Origin: an uncultured Flavobacteriia bacterium
Lineage (GTDB): Bacteria; Bacteroidota; Bacteroidia; Flavobacteriales_D; Crocinitomicaceae
DNA length: 64,000 nt
Assembly: GCA_937975705.1 (NCBI GenBank)
Contig: CALJTX010000002.1
Coordinates: 9,982-73,981 of the forward strand
Direction of reading: 5' to 3'
In this document: positions 52,494 to 61,420 of the stretch, one piece after another
How the letters are laid out: each line of letters starts with the position of its first letter
How positions within the stretch are numbered: position 1 is the first letter of the stretch
Made by a program: the position numbers and the translations under genes
Notes under the pieces: model-generated
Told to the model about the DNA's origin: nothing
What the model saw: the letters and a program-made list of their open reading frames with translations, nothing else
Database searches by the model: none

Positions 52494-53205
52494 TGGCGTA
52501 ATAAAGAGCAAGAATGCCTTCTAAGGTTAAGTTTTCGTGTACAAAGATGCCATTTTTTTGGCCCAAATCAAAATGTTTCGCATCGCCACCAGTGAGCAAT
52601 ACAACAAGCTCTGGGTAGTTTGCGAGATAAGCGTCTAGGAGGCCTTCAATCTCTTTTTGCCAACCCAAAAAAGTGCCAATTTCGAGACTCTCTTGGCTGT
52701 TGGTGCCAATGAGTTGCGCGGTGTGCTTGCCCTCTACTTCAGGTAATTTGGCCGTAAAATGAGCCATGGCTTTGGCGCGCATTTGCAAGCCTGGGCTGAT
52801 AGAGCCACCAAGGTAGTTATTTTGCGCATCGAGAAAGTCAAATTTGATGCAGGTGCCGAGGTCAATAGCCAAACGTGCTTTGCCTTGGTGCACCGCACTT
52901 AATGCTGCCGCATTGCACAGCCGATCCATCCCTAAAGTTTGGGGGCTCTGATAGGCCATCTGAAACGGTAGTGCAATCAAGGATGTAATTTCAAAAGTGT
53001 GGTTAAAATACGTGCGCAGTGTGTTTTTCAACGACACCTCAACCACTGACGAAAACGCAAGGGGGATGTTACGGTCTAAAGTTGAAATATGAAAATCTGG
53101 GTAAGAAAAACGCTCAATTTGCTGAATGACACCTTCTTGCGCTAGTGCTAATTTGATTTGGGTATTGCCGGCGTCGAGTAAATAGACTTCTTTTTGAGCA
53201 CGCAT
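52486..53205 (-). CDS. coaX: Type III pantothenate kinase
   Basis: About 239 residues from the ATG at 53205; an in-frame TTG two codons upstream is disfavoured because a -7 element overlaps it. The ASKHA nucleotide motif DAGNTQIKLAL begins the protein, LGMDRLCNAAA and DLGTCIKFDFL are further family signatures. It makes 4'-phosphopantothenate, the first step of CoA synthesis. The next gene (outer membrane protein) overlaps its 3' end by 8 nt. Confidence 0.94.
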   Translation of the reverse strand: MRAQKEVYLLDAGNTQIKLALAQEGVIQQIERFSYPDFHISTLDRNIPLAFSSVVEVSLKNTLRTYFNHTFEITSLIALPFQMAYQSPQTLGMDRLCNAAALSAVHQGKARLAIDLGTCIKFDFLDAQNNYLGGSISPGLQMRAKAMAHFTAKLPEVEGKHTAQLIGTNSQESLEIGTFLGWQKEIEGLLDAYLANYPELVVLLTGGDAKHFDLGQKNGIFVHENLTLEGILALYYANE

Positions 53206-53208
53206 ATT

Positions 53209-53216
53209 CAAAATTA
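53209..53216 (-). promoter_or_regulatory. -7 element for coaX, leaderless configuration
   Basis: TAATTTTG on the minus strand ends 3 nt before the ATG at 53205. There is no TTG at 17-23 nt. Confidence 0.5.
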
Positions 53217-53248
53217 AGGAGCTTTTTTGAACTTTTTTGCTTTTCGAC

Positions 53249-53280
53249 TTGTGTAAAACAGTAAAAATGTGTTAAATTTG
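53249..53280 (+). promoter_or_regulatory. Bacteroidota promoter for tRNA-Phe
   Basis: TTG (53249-53251) - 21 nt - TAAATTTG (53273-53280), 15 nt before the mature tRNA 5' end. Confidence 0.75.
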
Positions 53281-53295
53281 CATCCACCAACGGCT

Positions 53296-53368
53296 GGTAC
53301 CTTAGCTCAGTTGGTAGAGCAAAGGACTGAAAATCCTTGTGTCCCTGGTTCGATTCCTGGAGGTACCA
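53296..53368 (+). tRNA. tRNA-Phe (anticodon GAA)
   Basis: 73 nt cloverleaf: acceptor GGTACCT/AGGTACC, D-arm GCTC..GAGC, anticodon loop CTGAAAA with GAA, and T-loop TTCGATT. Discriminator A; the CCA end is not encoded, so it is added after RNase Z cutting. The T-stem reads CCTGG/CCTGG, with a U-U mismatch in the middle. It has its own promoter and terminator. Confidence 0.97.
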
Positions 53369-53374
53369 CTCAAA

Positions 53375-53400
53375 AAACCCCGAAGTTTACTTCGGGGTTT
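53375..53400. terminator. Terminator shared by tRNA-Phe and the PKD gene
   Basis: An 11-bp perfect stem (53375-53385 with 53390-53400), loop TTTA, with T-run after it on the plus strand and A-run before. Converging transcripts end at 53368 and 53416. Confidence 0.92.
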
Positions 53401-53415
53401 TTTTGTATTCAAGAT

Positions 53416-56400
53416 TTACTCCCCATCCACCAAATGGATAAACCCATGCTTATCTATGAGCGTGCCGCCGAGCATTTCACCGCGCAGGCGATAGAAGAAT
53501 ACGCCGTCGGTGTGGAGCTGCCCGTTGAAGTCGTAGCCATCCCAGACAGCGATGCCGGTTTGGTCTTTGAGTTCGAAAACGAGGTTGCCCCAGCGGTTCA
53601 AGATTTGAATGTCGTAGCTTTTGAAAGACGGATAAGGTAGCGTGATGATATCATTGATGCCATCGCCGTTGGGCGTAAACACGTTGGGCACCCAAATATC
53701 TGGATCAGAAACGTAGATAGTGATGAATGCGGTGTCAATACAACCGAGGTTGTCGGTAATGGCTAGGGCAATTTGTTGTGGGCCTCCTTCAGAAAAAGCA
53801 ATACTTTGCGCTGTACTTTGCAAATACAAATTGCTGCTGTCCGGGAATATCCAGGTCCAGGTGGCAATTGGATTGAGGCTTGTGCTGGCGTCGGTTAAGT
53901 TCACAACCTGATTGATATTCGCATAAACGGGCGACGCGTTAATTTGTGCGTTCATTCCGCTTACAGCTGCCGTTAGCGGATCGAGTAGATACAAAATTTG
54001 GCAGCCAGCGGTATCGTAGACCGTCACACTTGGGTTGTATGTGCCCGTATTGGGATAGAAATACGGGAAAGTCAAGCTATCAGCTATCCAAACACCATTT
54101 CCTAAGTTCCAACTCACTGAGTCGATGTCTGAGGGGTTCAGGATGGTAAACAAAGCACCTTGCGCACAAACCGTATTGTCTTGGATCCAGGTTGGGGTGC
54201 CGAGTGGACCACCTATAGAAACATAACCGTTGATAGTGGTATCGTCGGTGCAGCCAAATTCGTCGGTAACGCTAAGCAAAAGATCGAACGAACCACTTGT
54301 CACGAGTGTATTGTTTGGGTTTTGTAAAATAGAAGTATTGCCGTTTCCGAAGGCCCAGTTCCAGTTGGTGACATTCCCAAGGCTCGTCGATTGATCGGTG
54401 AAGTCGCAGAAAAGGGGCGGGCAGCTGTAGGTGCCGTTGGCATTGATCGCTGCTCCAGAAAAGCTAAATGTTGGGGAGGCATGAGGTGTGGAGATATAAA
54501 TGGTTTGGGCCGTGGAGTCGGTGCAACCATTGCCATCCGTAACCTCCAAACTCAATAGGTAAGTCGAAAACAAGCCATTGTTTATTGCAGGTAAGTCAAG
54601 CGTACACAAACTATCGTTTCCAATGCTATTCCCATTGATAGACCACGCATATTGCAGCGTGTCTTCTCCCGTACTCAAACTGGCAATAAGGCTGCTGTCC
54701 ATTGCACAAATAATGGTGTCTGCACTGATGAGGGCAGTTGGTTTGGTCAGCGTAATTTGTACGTTTACAGGGGTAGATACACAACCGTTGATATCCGTTG
54801 CGGTGATGCTTGCCGTATAAACGCCATTGCCAACAAACGTATGGTTGATCGCCTGATTGACACTTGTGGTGGTGACACTTGTGTTATTATCCGAAAAAGT
54901 GGTATTGAACAAGGCCAAAGGCAAGCCATTTGTAATGCTGTAGCTGGTGTTGGTAAAACTCACTGGAAATGGCGAGCAACCCGCATAAGATGGCGCTAAA
55001 AGCCCGGCAACGGGTTTGTTCGCTACTAAAATAGTTTGGCTAGAAGTAGAGGTGCAGCCCGCAGAGTTGAACACCAGTAGATTGATGTTATAGGTGCCGC
55101 TTGCCGGATAGACGTAATTGACGTTTGCACCGTTGTTGATCTGCTGCCCGTTGCCAAACGTGTAGATCCAGCTATTGACCGGATGTGCTGACCAAGTAGT
55201 ACTCTGATTGAACAAACCAATGGCATCGCCTTTACAAATGGTGTCGTCGGGTAAGATAAAAGCGGATTGCAATTGCGAAATCGTGACGGCGAGGGTGATG
55301 CTATCCGAACAACCCGTGGTGTAGTTGTGCACCACTTGCTCTATTTGATAGGTGCCGTAATTGGCAAATGCATGGCTGGTGTTGCCACCGTTGGGAAGAT
55401 CGAGCTGGGCGTTATTGAAATTGGTATTGGGCGAGTTGTCGTTCCATTCGTAGTGCAGCGCAACGCTGTCCTCGATTTCGCCTTCGATGGCGGTATTTTG
55501 GAATTGAAAAGTAACCGGCAAACTCGAAGGGTTACAAACGAGATACGTATTGGGATTGAATTGTGCAATAGGGGCCAAAACGTATAAAACAGAATCTTTC
55601 TCGAGGGAATCTATGCAACCACGGAAATTGACATAAAGTGTGACGTCAACCCAACCGGTATCTTGCGAAAACTGAAAAGTGGGGTCGTCTTGCGAACTAA
55701 TACCTTGGGAGAAATCCCAGAGATACGAGATTTCGGTGCTGTCATAGGGCACAGAGATATAAAATTCCGATTCGAATTCAACGTCCGTATTGGCGCAGGT
55801 AATGTTGGGGTCCCAACTGAAGTCGATGGAGTCTATCGAACCCACGGTAATGTAAGGCGTTTTGATGATGGTGTCGGTGCAACCAGAAGCGGTAGTAATG
55901 ATGAGTGATACATTGTAAACACCTACACCATACGTTTGCGGTGGTGGAATATGTCCGTTGTAGGTTTGCCCATTGCCAAAATTCCATTGCCAAGATACAA
56001 TAGGATTACTGGGCGTATAGGAAGTATCGATGAATTGCACCGTGAAAGGTGCACAAGCGCCAGTATCTGCGGCGTAAAAACCTGCCTGAACAGGCGTAAT
56101 TTCAATGTAGTCTTGAAGTGTTTTGGTGCCCGAACAACCTGCACTCGAAGTGTAAGTTAGGCTGACATCATACAAACCACTTAATTGATACAAATGTGCA
56201 GGAGGGTTGGTGCCGGTGTAGGTTTGCCCGTCGCCAAAATTCCAAACATATGTTCCGGTGAGGTTGGTTGTATTGAAAAATTGGATGCTGCCCGGTGCAC
56301 AATTGGCTGTGGGGTTTGCATAAAAGTTGGGGATGGTGTTGGCCTGCACCACAATTTGCTGGCTTGTACTTCCCGAGCATCCTGAGTTTGTGTTTTGTGC

Positions 56401-57156
56401 CGTTAAATTGACTGTATAAGTGCCGGGCGCGTTGTAGGTGACGCTGGGGTTTTCGGCGTTGCTTTGGCCTGCACTGCCGAAATTCCAGCTCCAGGCATTC
56501 GCACCAGCGGTAGAGTTGTCTTGAAATGCAATTGGTTGACCCACACAACCAACTGCCGGAGCGGTAATTCCTGCCTGAAAATTCGATACAACGATAGGTT
56601 GCGTGAGCGAATTGACACAGCCTGTGTTGTTGTTGGTGACGGTTAATACAACCTGAAAAGTTCCTTGGCTGTTGTAGGTGATGCTCGGCGGGGTGTATTG
56701 GCTTGAGGTTTGGCTGTTTCCAAAATTCCAGGCCTGGCTAAAATTAGCGCCTTGTGAAGAGGTGTTGCCAAATGAAAGGGTCAATGGAACGGTACAACCC
56801 AAGCCGTTTGCATTAAAATTGACGTTTGGTAGCGGATTTACGGTAATATATGCCGGCTTGATTTCAGCATCGGCAACACCGTTTGCGTTGGTTGCAACAA
56901 GTGTGATCGTAAATGTACCGGCGGTGCTAAAAGCGTGGGTAGCGTTGGTGGTGGTGGCTGCGTTGCCATCGCCGAAATCCCATTGGTAGGAACTCAGGGC
57001 GGGGCCGCCATTTGCACTAGACGTATTGGTGAAATTGACATTCTGACCTACGCAAACCACAAGCGGTGTGGCCGTGAAATTGGCAACTGGGCTTTGGGCA
57101 TAAAGATAAGACGCCATACAGCTTAAGCTGAACAGCAGGAGGCGTAGGTAGGTCAT
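53416..57156 (-). CDS. Giant multi-PKD surface protein with T9SS type B sorting domain
   Basis: 1246 residues: a signal peptide (LLLFSLSCMASYLYAQ), about thirteen PKD-like beta-sandwich repeats marked by W-x-F-G-x-G and GTYxVxLxxxN patterns, and a C-terminal domain beginning VPNVFTPNGDGIND and ending IHLVDGE. The latter is the gliding motility-associated, type B T9SS signal. The protein is predicted to be an extracellular adhesin or matrix component. It is the last gene of a minus-strand set after gldF, gldG and a DUF4340-like gene. Confidence 0.92.
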   Translation of the reverse strand: MTYLRLLLFSLSCMASYLYAQSPVANFTATPLVVCVGQNVNFTNTSSANGGPALSSYQWDFGDGNAATTTNATHAFSTAGTFTITLVATNANGVADAEIKPAYITVNPLPNVNFNANGLGCTVPLTLSFGNTSSQGANFSQAWNFGNSQTSSQYTPPSITYNSQGTFQVVLTVTNNNTGCVNSLTQPIVVSNFQAGITAPAVGCVGQPIAFQDNSTAGANAWSWNFGSAGQSNAENPSVTYNAPGTYTVNLTAQNTNSGCSGSTSQQIVVQANTIPNFYANPTANCAPGSIQFFNTTNLTGTYVWNFGDGQTYTGTNPPAHLYQLSGLYDVSLTYTSSAGCSGTKTLQDYIEITPVQAGFYAADTGACAPFTVQFIDTSYTPSNPIVSWQWNFGNGQTYNGHIPPPQTYGVGVYNVSLIITTASGCTDTIIKTPYITVGSIDSIDFSWDPNITCANTDVEFESEFYISVPYDSTEISYLWDFSQGISSQDDPTFQFSQDTGWVDVTLYVNFRGCIDSLEKDSVLYVLAPIAQFNPNTYLVCNPSSLPVTFQFQNTAIEGEIEDSVALHYEWNDNSPNTNFNNAQLDLPNGGNTSHAFANYGTYQIEQVVHNYTTGCSDSITLAVTISQLQSAFILPDDTICKGDAIGLFNQSTTWSAHPVNSWIYTFGNGQQINNGANVNYVYPASGTYNINLLVFNSAGCTSTSSQTILVANKPVAGLLAPSYAGCSPFPVSFTNTSYSITNGLPLALFNTTFSDNNTSVTTTSVNQAINHTFVGNGVYTASITATDINGCVSTPVNVQITLTKPTALISADTIICAMDSSLIASLSTGEDTLQYAWSINGNSIGNDSLCTLDLPAINNGLFSTYLLSLEVTDGNGCTDSTAQTIYISTPHASPTFSFSGAAINANGTYSCPPLFCDFTDQSTSLGNVTNWNWAFGNGNTSILQNPNNTLVTSGSFDLLLSVTDEFGCTDDTTINGYVSIGGPLGTPTWIQDNTVCAQGALFTILNPSDIDSVSWNLGNGVWIADSLTFPYFYPNTGTYNPSVTVYDTAGCQILYLLDPLTAAVSGMNAQINASPVYANINQVVNLTDASTSLNPIATWTWIFPDSSNLYLQSTAQSIAFSEGGPQQIALAITDNLGCIDTAFITIYVSDPDIWVPNVFTPNGDGINDIITLPYPSFKSYDIQILNRWGNLVFELKDQTGIAVWDGYDFNGQLHTDGVFFYRLRGEMLGGTLIDKHGFIHLVDGE

Positions 57157-57195
57157 GACGAGTCTTTAACGTCAGATAAACGCTAAAAGTTGCTT

Positions 57196-58245
57196 TTAGG
57201 GGTTGACGCTGCGCAAATTTTCTGGAAATCTGGCTTCCATGGCTGGAAAATATACGTGGCCTAGAATGAGTGGGTTGAAGACAAAATATTGGCAGCGCAC
57301 CAATTCTCCGTCGGGTAACTGACACCAAAAGCTATTCATGTCCATATTCACTAAATCACCAAATTCATTGCGCTGCTCTTCTTTGCTCTTGATGCGGAAC
57401 ATTTTTAGGGCAATTTTTTCGTGTTTGGTCTTGACCTCTAAGTAGCAAAAAGCTTGACTTTTCTTCACACTATCTACTTGCTTGTCTGACAGCGTAAAGT
57501 TTTTTTGTTCGAAATGGATTTTCTGAAACCCTTGTAAATAACGAAAAACATTGGTGGTGTCGAGGCTAGCTAAGGGCTTGCCATTTTGCGTAACACTGAT
57601 GCGTCTGCCTTTGTTGCTGAGTTCAAAATTGCGGTAAGCCTCACCATAGAATTTGGTTTTGACACTTAAGATATCTTCCATTTGCAAGGCCATGATTTCA
57701 GTACAAGCCCATTGGCGTGGATCGGCAAAAAAGCGTGGGTCAATTAGGCCGTTCATGCCAGAGAGTTTCATCATGACTGGACTTGCACTCTTGCCTTCAT
57801 CAGCTGTTTCGAGCAACATAATTTGACCATAGTGGTCTGGGGTAGCTGGGCCGAGATACCACGTTTTGGTCCATTCGCCGTCCTGAAAAATCTCTACTTT
57901 AATATGAGAGGTAGACATGAGTTCGGTAAAACGTTTTTCTGATTTTTTTGGCAAATAACCCTTGAACTCTATTTTGTTGAGTGCCTCTAAAATCAAAGAG
58001 ACATTGGTTTTGGAAACACAAGATCCTTTGAGGTCGGTCCAGGTGTTGTCTTGCTTAACGAGCGTGAATTGCTGTCCAAATGCGTCGGTGATCACAATTT
58101 TTGAGATGGTTGTGGTGTCTTCAATTTTAAAATTAAAAGCGCGCGCATCAGAAGCACTCTGTCCATCTTGTAGGTTGAGCGCAAACCAAGTGAGGCCGGC
58201 TAATAAGACAATAAAAAGTACGAGAATGAGACCTTTTTTCTTCAT
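57196..58245 (-). CDS. DUF4340-like membrane-anchored protein
   Basis: 349 residues: an N-terminal membrane helix (GLILVLFIVLLAGLTWFAL), then a beta-rich soluble domain with repeated TWxDL and IKVEIFQDGEWTKTWYLGP segments, as in DUF4340 proteins. These are often encoded beside GldG-type ABC auxiliary proteins, which fits here: it lies 12 nt downstream of gldG and is probably part of the same periplasm-facing complex. Function is not established. Confidence 0.78.
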   Translation of the reverse strand: MKKKGLILVLFIVLLAGLTWFALNLQDGQSASDARAFNFKIEDTTTISKIVITDAFGQQFTLVKQDNTWTDLKGSCVSKTNVSLILEALNKIEFKGYLPKKSEKRFTELMSTSHIKVEIFQDGEWTKTWYLGPATPDHYGQIMLLETADEGKSASPVMMKLSGMNGLIDPRFFADPRQWACTEIMALQMEDILSVKTKFYGEAYRNFELSNKGRRISVTQNGKPLASLDTTNVFRYLQGFQKIHFEQKNFTLSDKQVDSVKKSQAFCYLEVKTKHEKIALKMFRIKSKEEQRNEFGDLVNMDMNSFWCQLPDGELVRCQYFVFNPLILGHVYFPAMEARFPENLRSVNP

Positions 58246-58257
58246 GGAAATTTTTAT

Positions 58258-60045
58258 TTAACGGGTATAGCGTCTTTGACGGATCCAGTTCATAACGAAA
58301 GCCAGCGCCAAAATGAGTAGCAATGGCAGCATCATGTTCATGCTTTTATAGAATAGAGAGGAGCTTTTGACTTTCTCTTTGTCAATTTCTTTGATGTCAA
58401 TTTGACGGCTGCGGATATCCAATACAGAGTTGTCGCCCATCATGTAGTCGACCATATTTTGGAAGAGCTCTTGGTTGCCAAAAATGATAGGAATGCGTCT
58501 TTGGGCTAATTCGGCGTCCACTTTGAGTTCATTGATGGCAATTGGGCGATACAAGTAACTATTGATTTTTTGAGGGTCGAGAATGGAGTCGTAGCTGTTG
58601 CGGATAAACGAGCCGTTTCCGACGACCAATATTTTGGTTTCTTTTTGACTTTCTTCTAGGTAGTTGGCGTCTTTGCTATTGGTAAACTCAGCAACGATGC
58701 GGTTTTTGAAGTGAGACTGATAAAATCCTTCAGACAAGCCCGCTACACAAAGCTTGTTGATCGGGTCTTCGGGGTTGTCTACTAGTTTTGGATTTTTACC
58801 ATAATTGAGTGGCAGTGCAAGATTTACCAAAGGTTGCAGTCCGCTAGGAATGGAATTGCTCGAGCTCGTGAGGATGGGCGTGAGCTGCGCTTTTGGGAGT
58901 TGTACAAATTCGATTTCGTTGGCGTATTTCAAGGAAATAGGATCGACGTTGCGCGTCATGGGATGCAAACTCGGGGTGGCGAGCATGTGGTAAAACCAAG
59001 GTAAAAATGCAGTTTCTGCAAAAGGAACAATTTTGGGCGCACAATTCGCATCGAGTACGTAATTTTCTTTGATTTTGATGCCGTAATCAAAGAGCAAGCG
59101 GTCGAGCAAGAGGTTTTTGCGCGTGGTGTGGGTCATGCCGGTGGCATTGAGCGTGTCTTCATTGAGCGCAAGGGTGTTCATGAAGCAAAGTAGTTTGCCG
59201 CCGCGCATCACAAATTGATCAATGAGGTAGAGGTCTTTTTGGGAGAAAGGTATTTGTGGATCCGCAATAATGAGGCCGTCTACGTCTTTGAGTGCAGCAA
59301 TGCTGTCGTTGAGCGCCACGTCTTTGATTTGATAATAAGGAGAGATCAGTGCGCGTGCCCGCATGGTTTCTGCAGGGTTGAGTTCGCCATGACCTTGTAA
59401 AAAGGCAATGGTAGGTTTGCTTGTTTGGGTGAGTCTGCGCATGGCAGAGAGCAAGTTGTATTCGAGGTTGTTGAGCGCGTTTTCGATCATTTCACTCATT
59501 TGCTCGAGTGCATATGGGCGGCCTGGCTGTGTGCCGGGTAAAAATTGCACCACTCCTTCTTTGGTAATCCCATTGACGCTATACGAAAGCAAGGCACCAG
59601 GAAACAATAACATTTGGCTTTGGGTACCGTCTTTGAGATAAAGAATTTCGAGGGGTAAAATGCCTTTGCCGCGGTCGTAGAGTTGGGCACGCAGCGCATT
59701 GATTTCATCTTCGGTACCTACGTTGGGGTCTGTAAATAAGAACTCAATGCGGGTACCCGCAATGCGCTTGAAATCCTTGAGTTTGTCTTTGAGTGCATTC
59801 TGAAAGTTCTTGAGTTCAGAAGGCATGTTGCCATCTAAATAAATTTGGATGCTGATGCGGTTCTCAAAATTCTTTTTGTCAGAGAGGTAATTGACCGTGC
59901 TGTTGGCCAACGAATAGCGTTGGTCTTTGGTCATGTCTAGCTTGAAATAAAGCATAGAACCAATAAAGTTCAGCAAGACCAAAACCGCGGCAAGTAAACC
60001 GAGTACAGTCCAGTTGTAAAGACCTTTAGTGAAGTTGAATTTCAT
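58258..60045 (-). CDS. gldG: Gliding motility protein GldG (ABC-type auxiliary component)
   Basis: 595 residues: N-terminal membrane helix (about residues 13-33), a large extracytoplasmic ABC_transp_aux domain (YSLANSTVNYLSDKKNFENRISIQIYLDGNMPSELKNF), and a C-terminal helix (MLPLLLILALAFVMNWI). It follows gldF with a 3-nt gap. In Flavobacterium johnsoniae GldA, GldF and GldG form an ABC transporter needed for gliding. The ATPase gldA is not in this window. Confidence 0.92.
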   Translation of the reverse strand: MKFNFTKGLYNWTVLGLLAAVLVLLNFIGSMLYFKLDMTKDQRYSLANSTVNYLSDKKNFENRISIQIYLDGNMPSELKNFQNALKDKLKDFKRIAGTRIEFLFTDPNVGTEDEINALRAQLYDRGKGILPLEILYLKDGTQSQMLLFPGALLSYSVNGITKEGVVQFLPGTQPGRPYALEQMSEMIENALNNLEYNLLSAMRRLTQTSKPTIAFLQGHGELNPAETMRARALISPYYQIKDVALNDSIAALKDVDGLIIADPQIPFSQKDLYLIDQFVMRGGKLLCFMNTLALNEDTLNATGMTHTTRKNLLLDRLLFDYGIKIKENYVLDANCAPKIVPFAETAFLPWFYHMLATPSLHPMTRNVDPISLKYANEIEFVQLPKAQLTPILTSSSNSIPSGLQPLVNLALPLNYGKNPKLVDNPEDPINKLCVAGLSEGFYQSHFKNRIVAEFTNSKDANYLEESQKETKILVVGNGSFIRNSYDSILDPQKINSYLYRPIAINELKVDAELAQRRIPIIFGNQELFQNMVDYMMGDNSVLDIRSRQIDIKEIDKEKVKSSSLFYKSMNMMLPLLLILALAFVMNWIRQRRYTR

Positions 60046-60048
60046 GCG

Positions 60049-60780
60049 TTATTTTTTGAGCGATTTAAGAACAGTGAGCGACGCCACTAAAAAGAGTGCG
60101 TTGAGGCTCAGGAAGTAAAGCAGGTCGCTGGTGTCGATGACACCTTTTTTGATGGCTTCATAATGAAAAGCGATGCCAATATATTTGATGAGGTAGTCCA
60201 AACCACCGATTTGACTAAAGTTGCCCAATAATTCAAAACCGTCATAAAATACCCAACACAAGAACATCGCAAGAATAAACGCAACAATCTGACTGTGCGT
60301 GAGTGCAGAAGCAAACATGCCGATAGATACAAACGCAGCGCCTAGTAGCAACAGGCCCACATAAGAAGTGAAAGTAGCGCCCAAATCGATATTGCCTATA
60401 GGTTTACCTAGAAAGTACATGCTCACTAAATAAACGAGAGTGGGTAAGATGGCCACAAAAACCAACGCAACACCTGCGAGGTATTTGGCAAAAATGAGTT
60501 GAAAGTCAGAGATAGGGCGGGTGAGGAGGAGTTCTATAGTACCCGTGCGGCGTTCCTCGGCAATAGATCGCATGGTAATGGCTGGAATCAGGATCAAAAA
60601 GATCACTGGCGACATATTGAAAAAAGGGATGAGGTCTGCAGTGGAGCCTTCGAGGAGATTGGTGTTGTAGGAGAGGATCCAGTGGAAGAGTCCGGAGGCA
60701 ATCAGATAGATCAGGATGAAAACGTATCCGATGATGGAACTCAGGAAGCTCGAAATTTCTTTTAAGAATAAGGCGCGCAT
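60049..60780 (-). CDS. gldF: Gliding motility-associated ABC transporter permease GldF
   Basis: 243 residues with six hydrophobic segments and the MRSIAEERRTGTIELLLTRPISD loop characteristic of ABC-2 type permeases of the GldF/NosY class. It is paired with gldG directly downstream. A -7 element sits 17 nt before the ATG, and the cold-shock gene's terminator lies between the two transcripts. Confidence 0.93.
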   Translation of the reverse strand: MRALFLKEISSFLSSIIGYVFILIYLIASGLFHWILSYNTNLLEGSTADLIPFFNMSPVIFLILIPAITMRSIAEERRTGTIELLLTRPISDFQLIFAKYLAGVALVFVAILPTLVYLVSMYFLGKPIGNIDLGATFTSYVGLLLLGAAFVSIGMFASALTHSQIVAFILAMFLCWVFYDGFELLGNFSQIGGLDYLIKYIGIAFHYEAIKKGVIDTSDLLYFLSLNALFLVASLTVLKSLKK

Positions 60781-60797
60781 AGTAAAAGTTGAGTTGT

Positions 60798-60805
60798 CAA
60801 AATTA
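60798..60805 (-). promoter_or_regulatory. -7 element for gldF-gldG
   Basis: TAATTTTG on the minus strand, 17 nt upstream of the gldF ATG. No TTG at the normal distance. Confidence 0.45.
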
Positions 60806-60822
60806 ACAAATATCTATAAACG

Positions 60823-60852
60823 AAAATTCCCGCCTTGTGGGGCGGGAATTTT
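60823..60852 (-). terminator. Terminator of the cold-shock gene
   Basis: A 12-bp stem (60823-60834 with 60841-60852), 6-nt loop, T-rich on the minus-strand side, 19 nt after the stop codon at 60871. Confidence 0.88.
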
Positions 60853-60870
60853 AGATACACTCAATCTTTA

Positions 60871-61062
60871 TTATGCTTGTTTCACATTCACAGCATTCAA
60901 GCCTTTACGACCTTCTTGCAATTCGAATTCAACTTCGTCATTTTCTTTGATTTTGTCTACCAAACCGGTAACATGAACAAAATACTCTTTGTTCGTGTCT
61001 TCTTCAACAATAAATCCAAAACCCTTGGTTTCGTTGAAAAATTTTACATGTCCTTTACTCAT
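60871..61062 (-). CDS. Cold-shock domain protein (Csp family)
   Basis: 63-residue single-CSD protein with RNP1 KGFGFIVEE and RNP2-like EYFVHVT. It is an RNA/ssDNA chaperone that melts secondary structure at low temperature. The 58-nt upstream gap contains a near-match -7 element (TACCTTTA) and no obvious cold box. It is a compact, separately terminated gene. Confidence 0.93.
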   Translation of the reverse strand: MSKGHVKFFNETKGFGFIVEEDTNKEYFVHVTGLVDKIKENDEVEFELQEGRKGLNAVNVKQA

Positions 61063-61120
61063 TCTAATAATATTAATTTCGGTAAAGGTAAGGACCTATT
61101 TGAGTTTTACACTATTTTTC

Positions 61121-61420
61121 TCAAATAAATGCACTAAAATGTTGATTTAAACTCCAAGCTTCAGCTTTTTGATCAAACCAGGGCTTGATTTGAGGCCATA
61201 TTGTAGCAAATAGCGGGGAGTCTCTGTAATTGTTTAAATCTGCTTCGGAATCCCAGATTGAATACGTAAAAATGAGGCACGGATCAGTCTGGTCTTGTAG
61301 GAGTTGCATGCCTCTGCAGCCAGGAAACTGGGAAACTTGAAATTTAACGGTTTCAAAATGGGCTAAAAATGGCGCTAAATAGGCTGGGTCAAAATGTAGC
61401 TTTACAACTCTGGTGAGCAT
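61121..61420 (-). CDS. Antibiotic biosynthesis monooxygenase (ABM) domain protein
   Basis: 99-residue ferredoxin-like fold with the ABM pattern: VKLHFDPAYLAPFLAHFETVK at the start and SIWDSEADLNNYRDSPLF near the middle. Such small proteins are usually dimers and may oxidise quinol-like compounds or bind heme; catalytic status cannot be judged. Its ATG overlaps the stop of the SAM hydrolase-type gene (TGATG). Confidence 0.85.
   Translation of the reverse strand: MLTRVVKLHFDPAYLAPFLAHFETVKFQVSQFPGCRGMQLLQDQTDPCLIFTYSIWDSEADLNNYRDSPLFATIWPQIKPWFDQKAEAWSLNQHFSAFI

Noticed and set aside
53249..53400. Integrated element using tRNA-Phe as attachment site
   Set aside because: No integrase gene, no repeated tRNA 3' end and no change in gene content beside the tRNA.
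55267..55587. Open frames antisense to the PKD protein
   Set aside because: The PKD repeats give long open frames on the opposite strand by codon bias; no start context or motif supports them.
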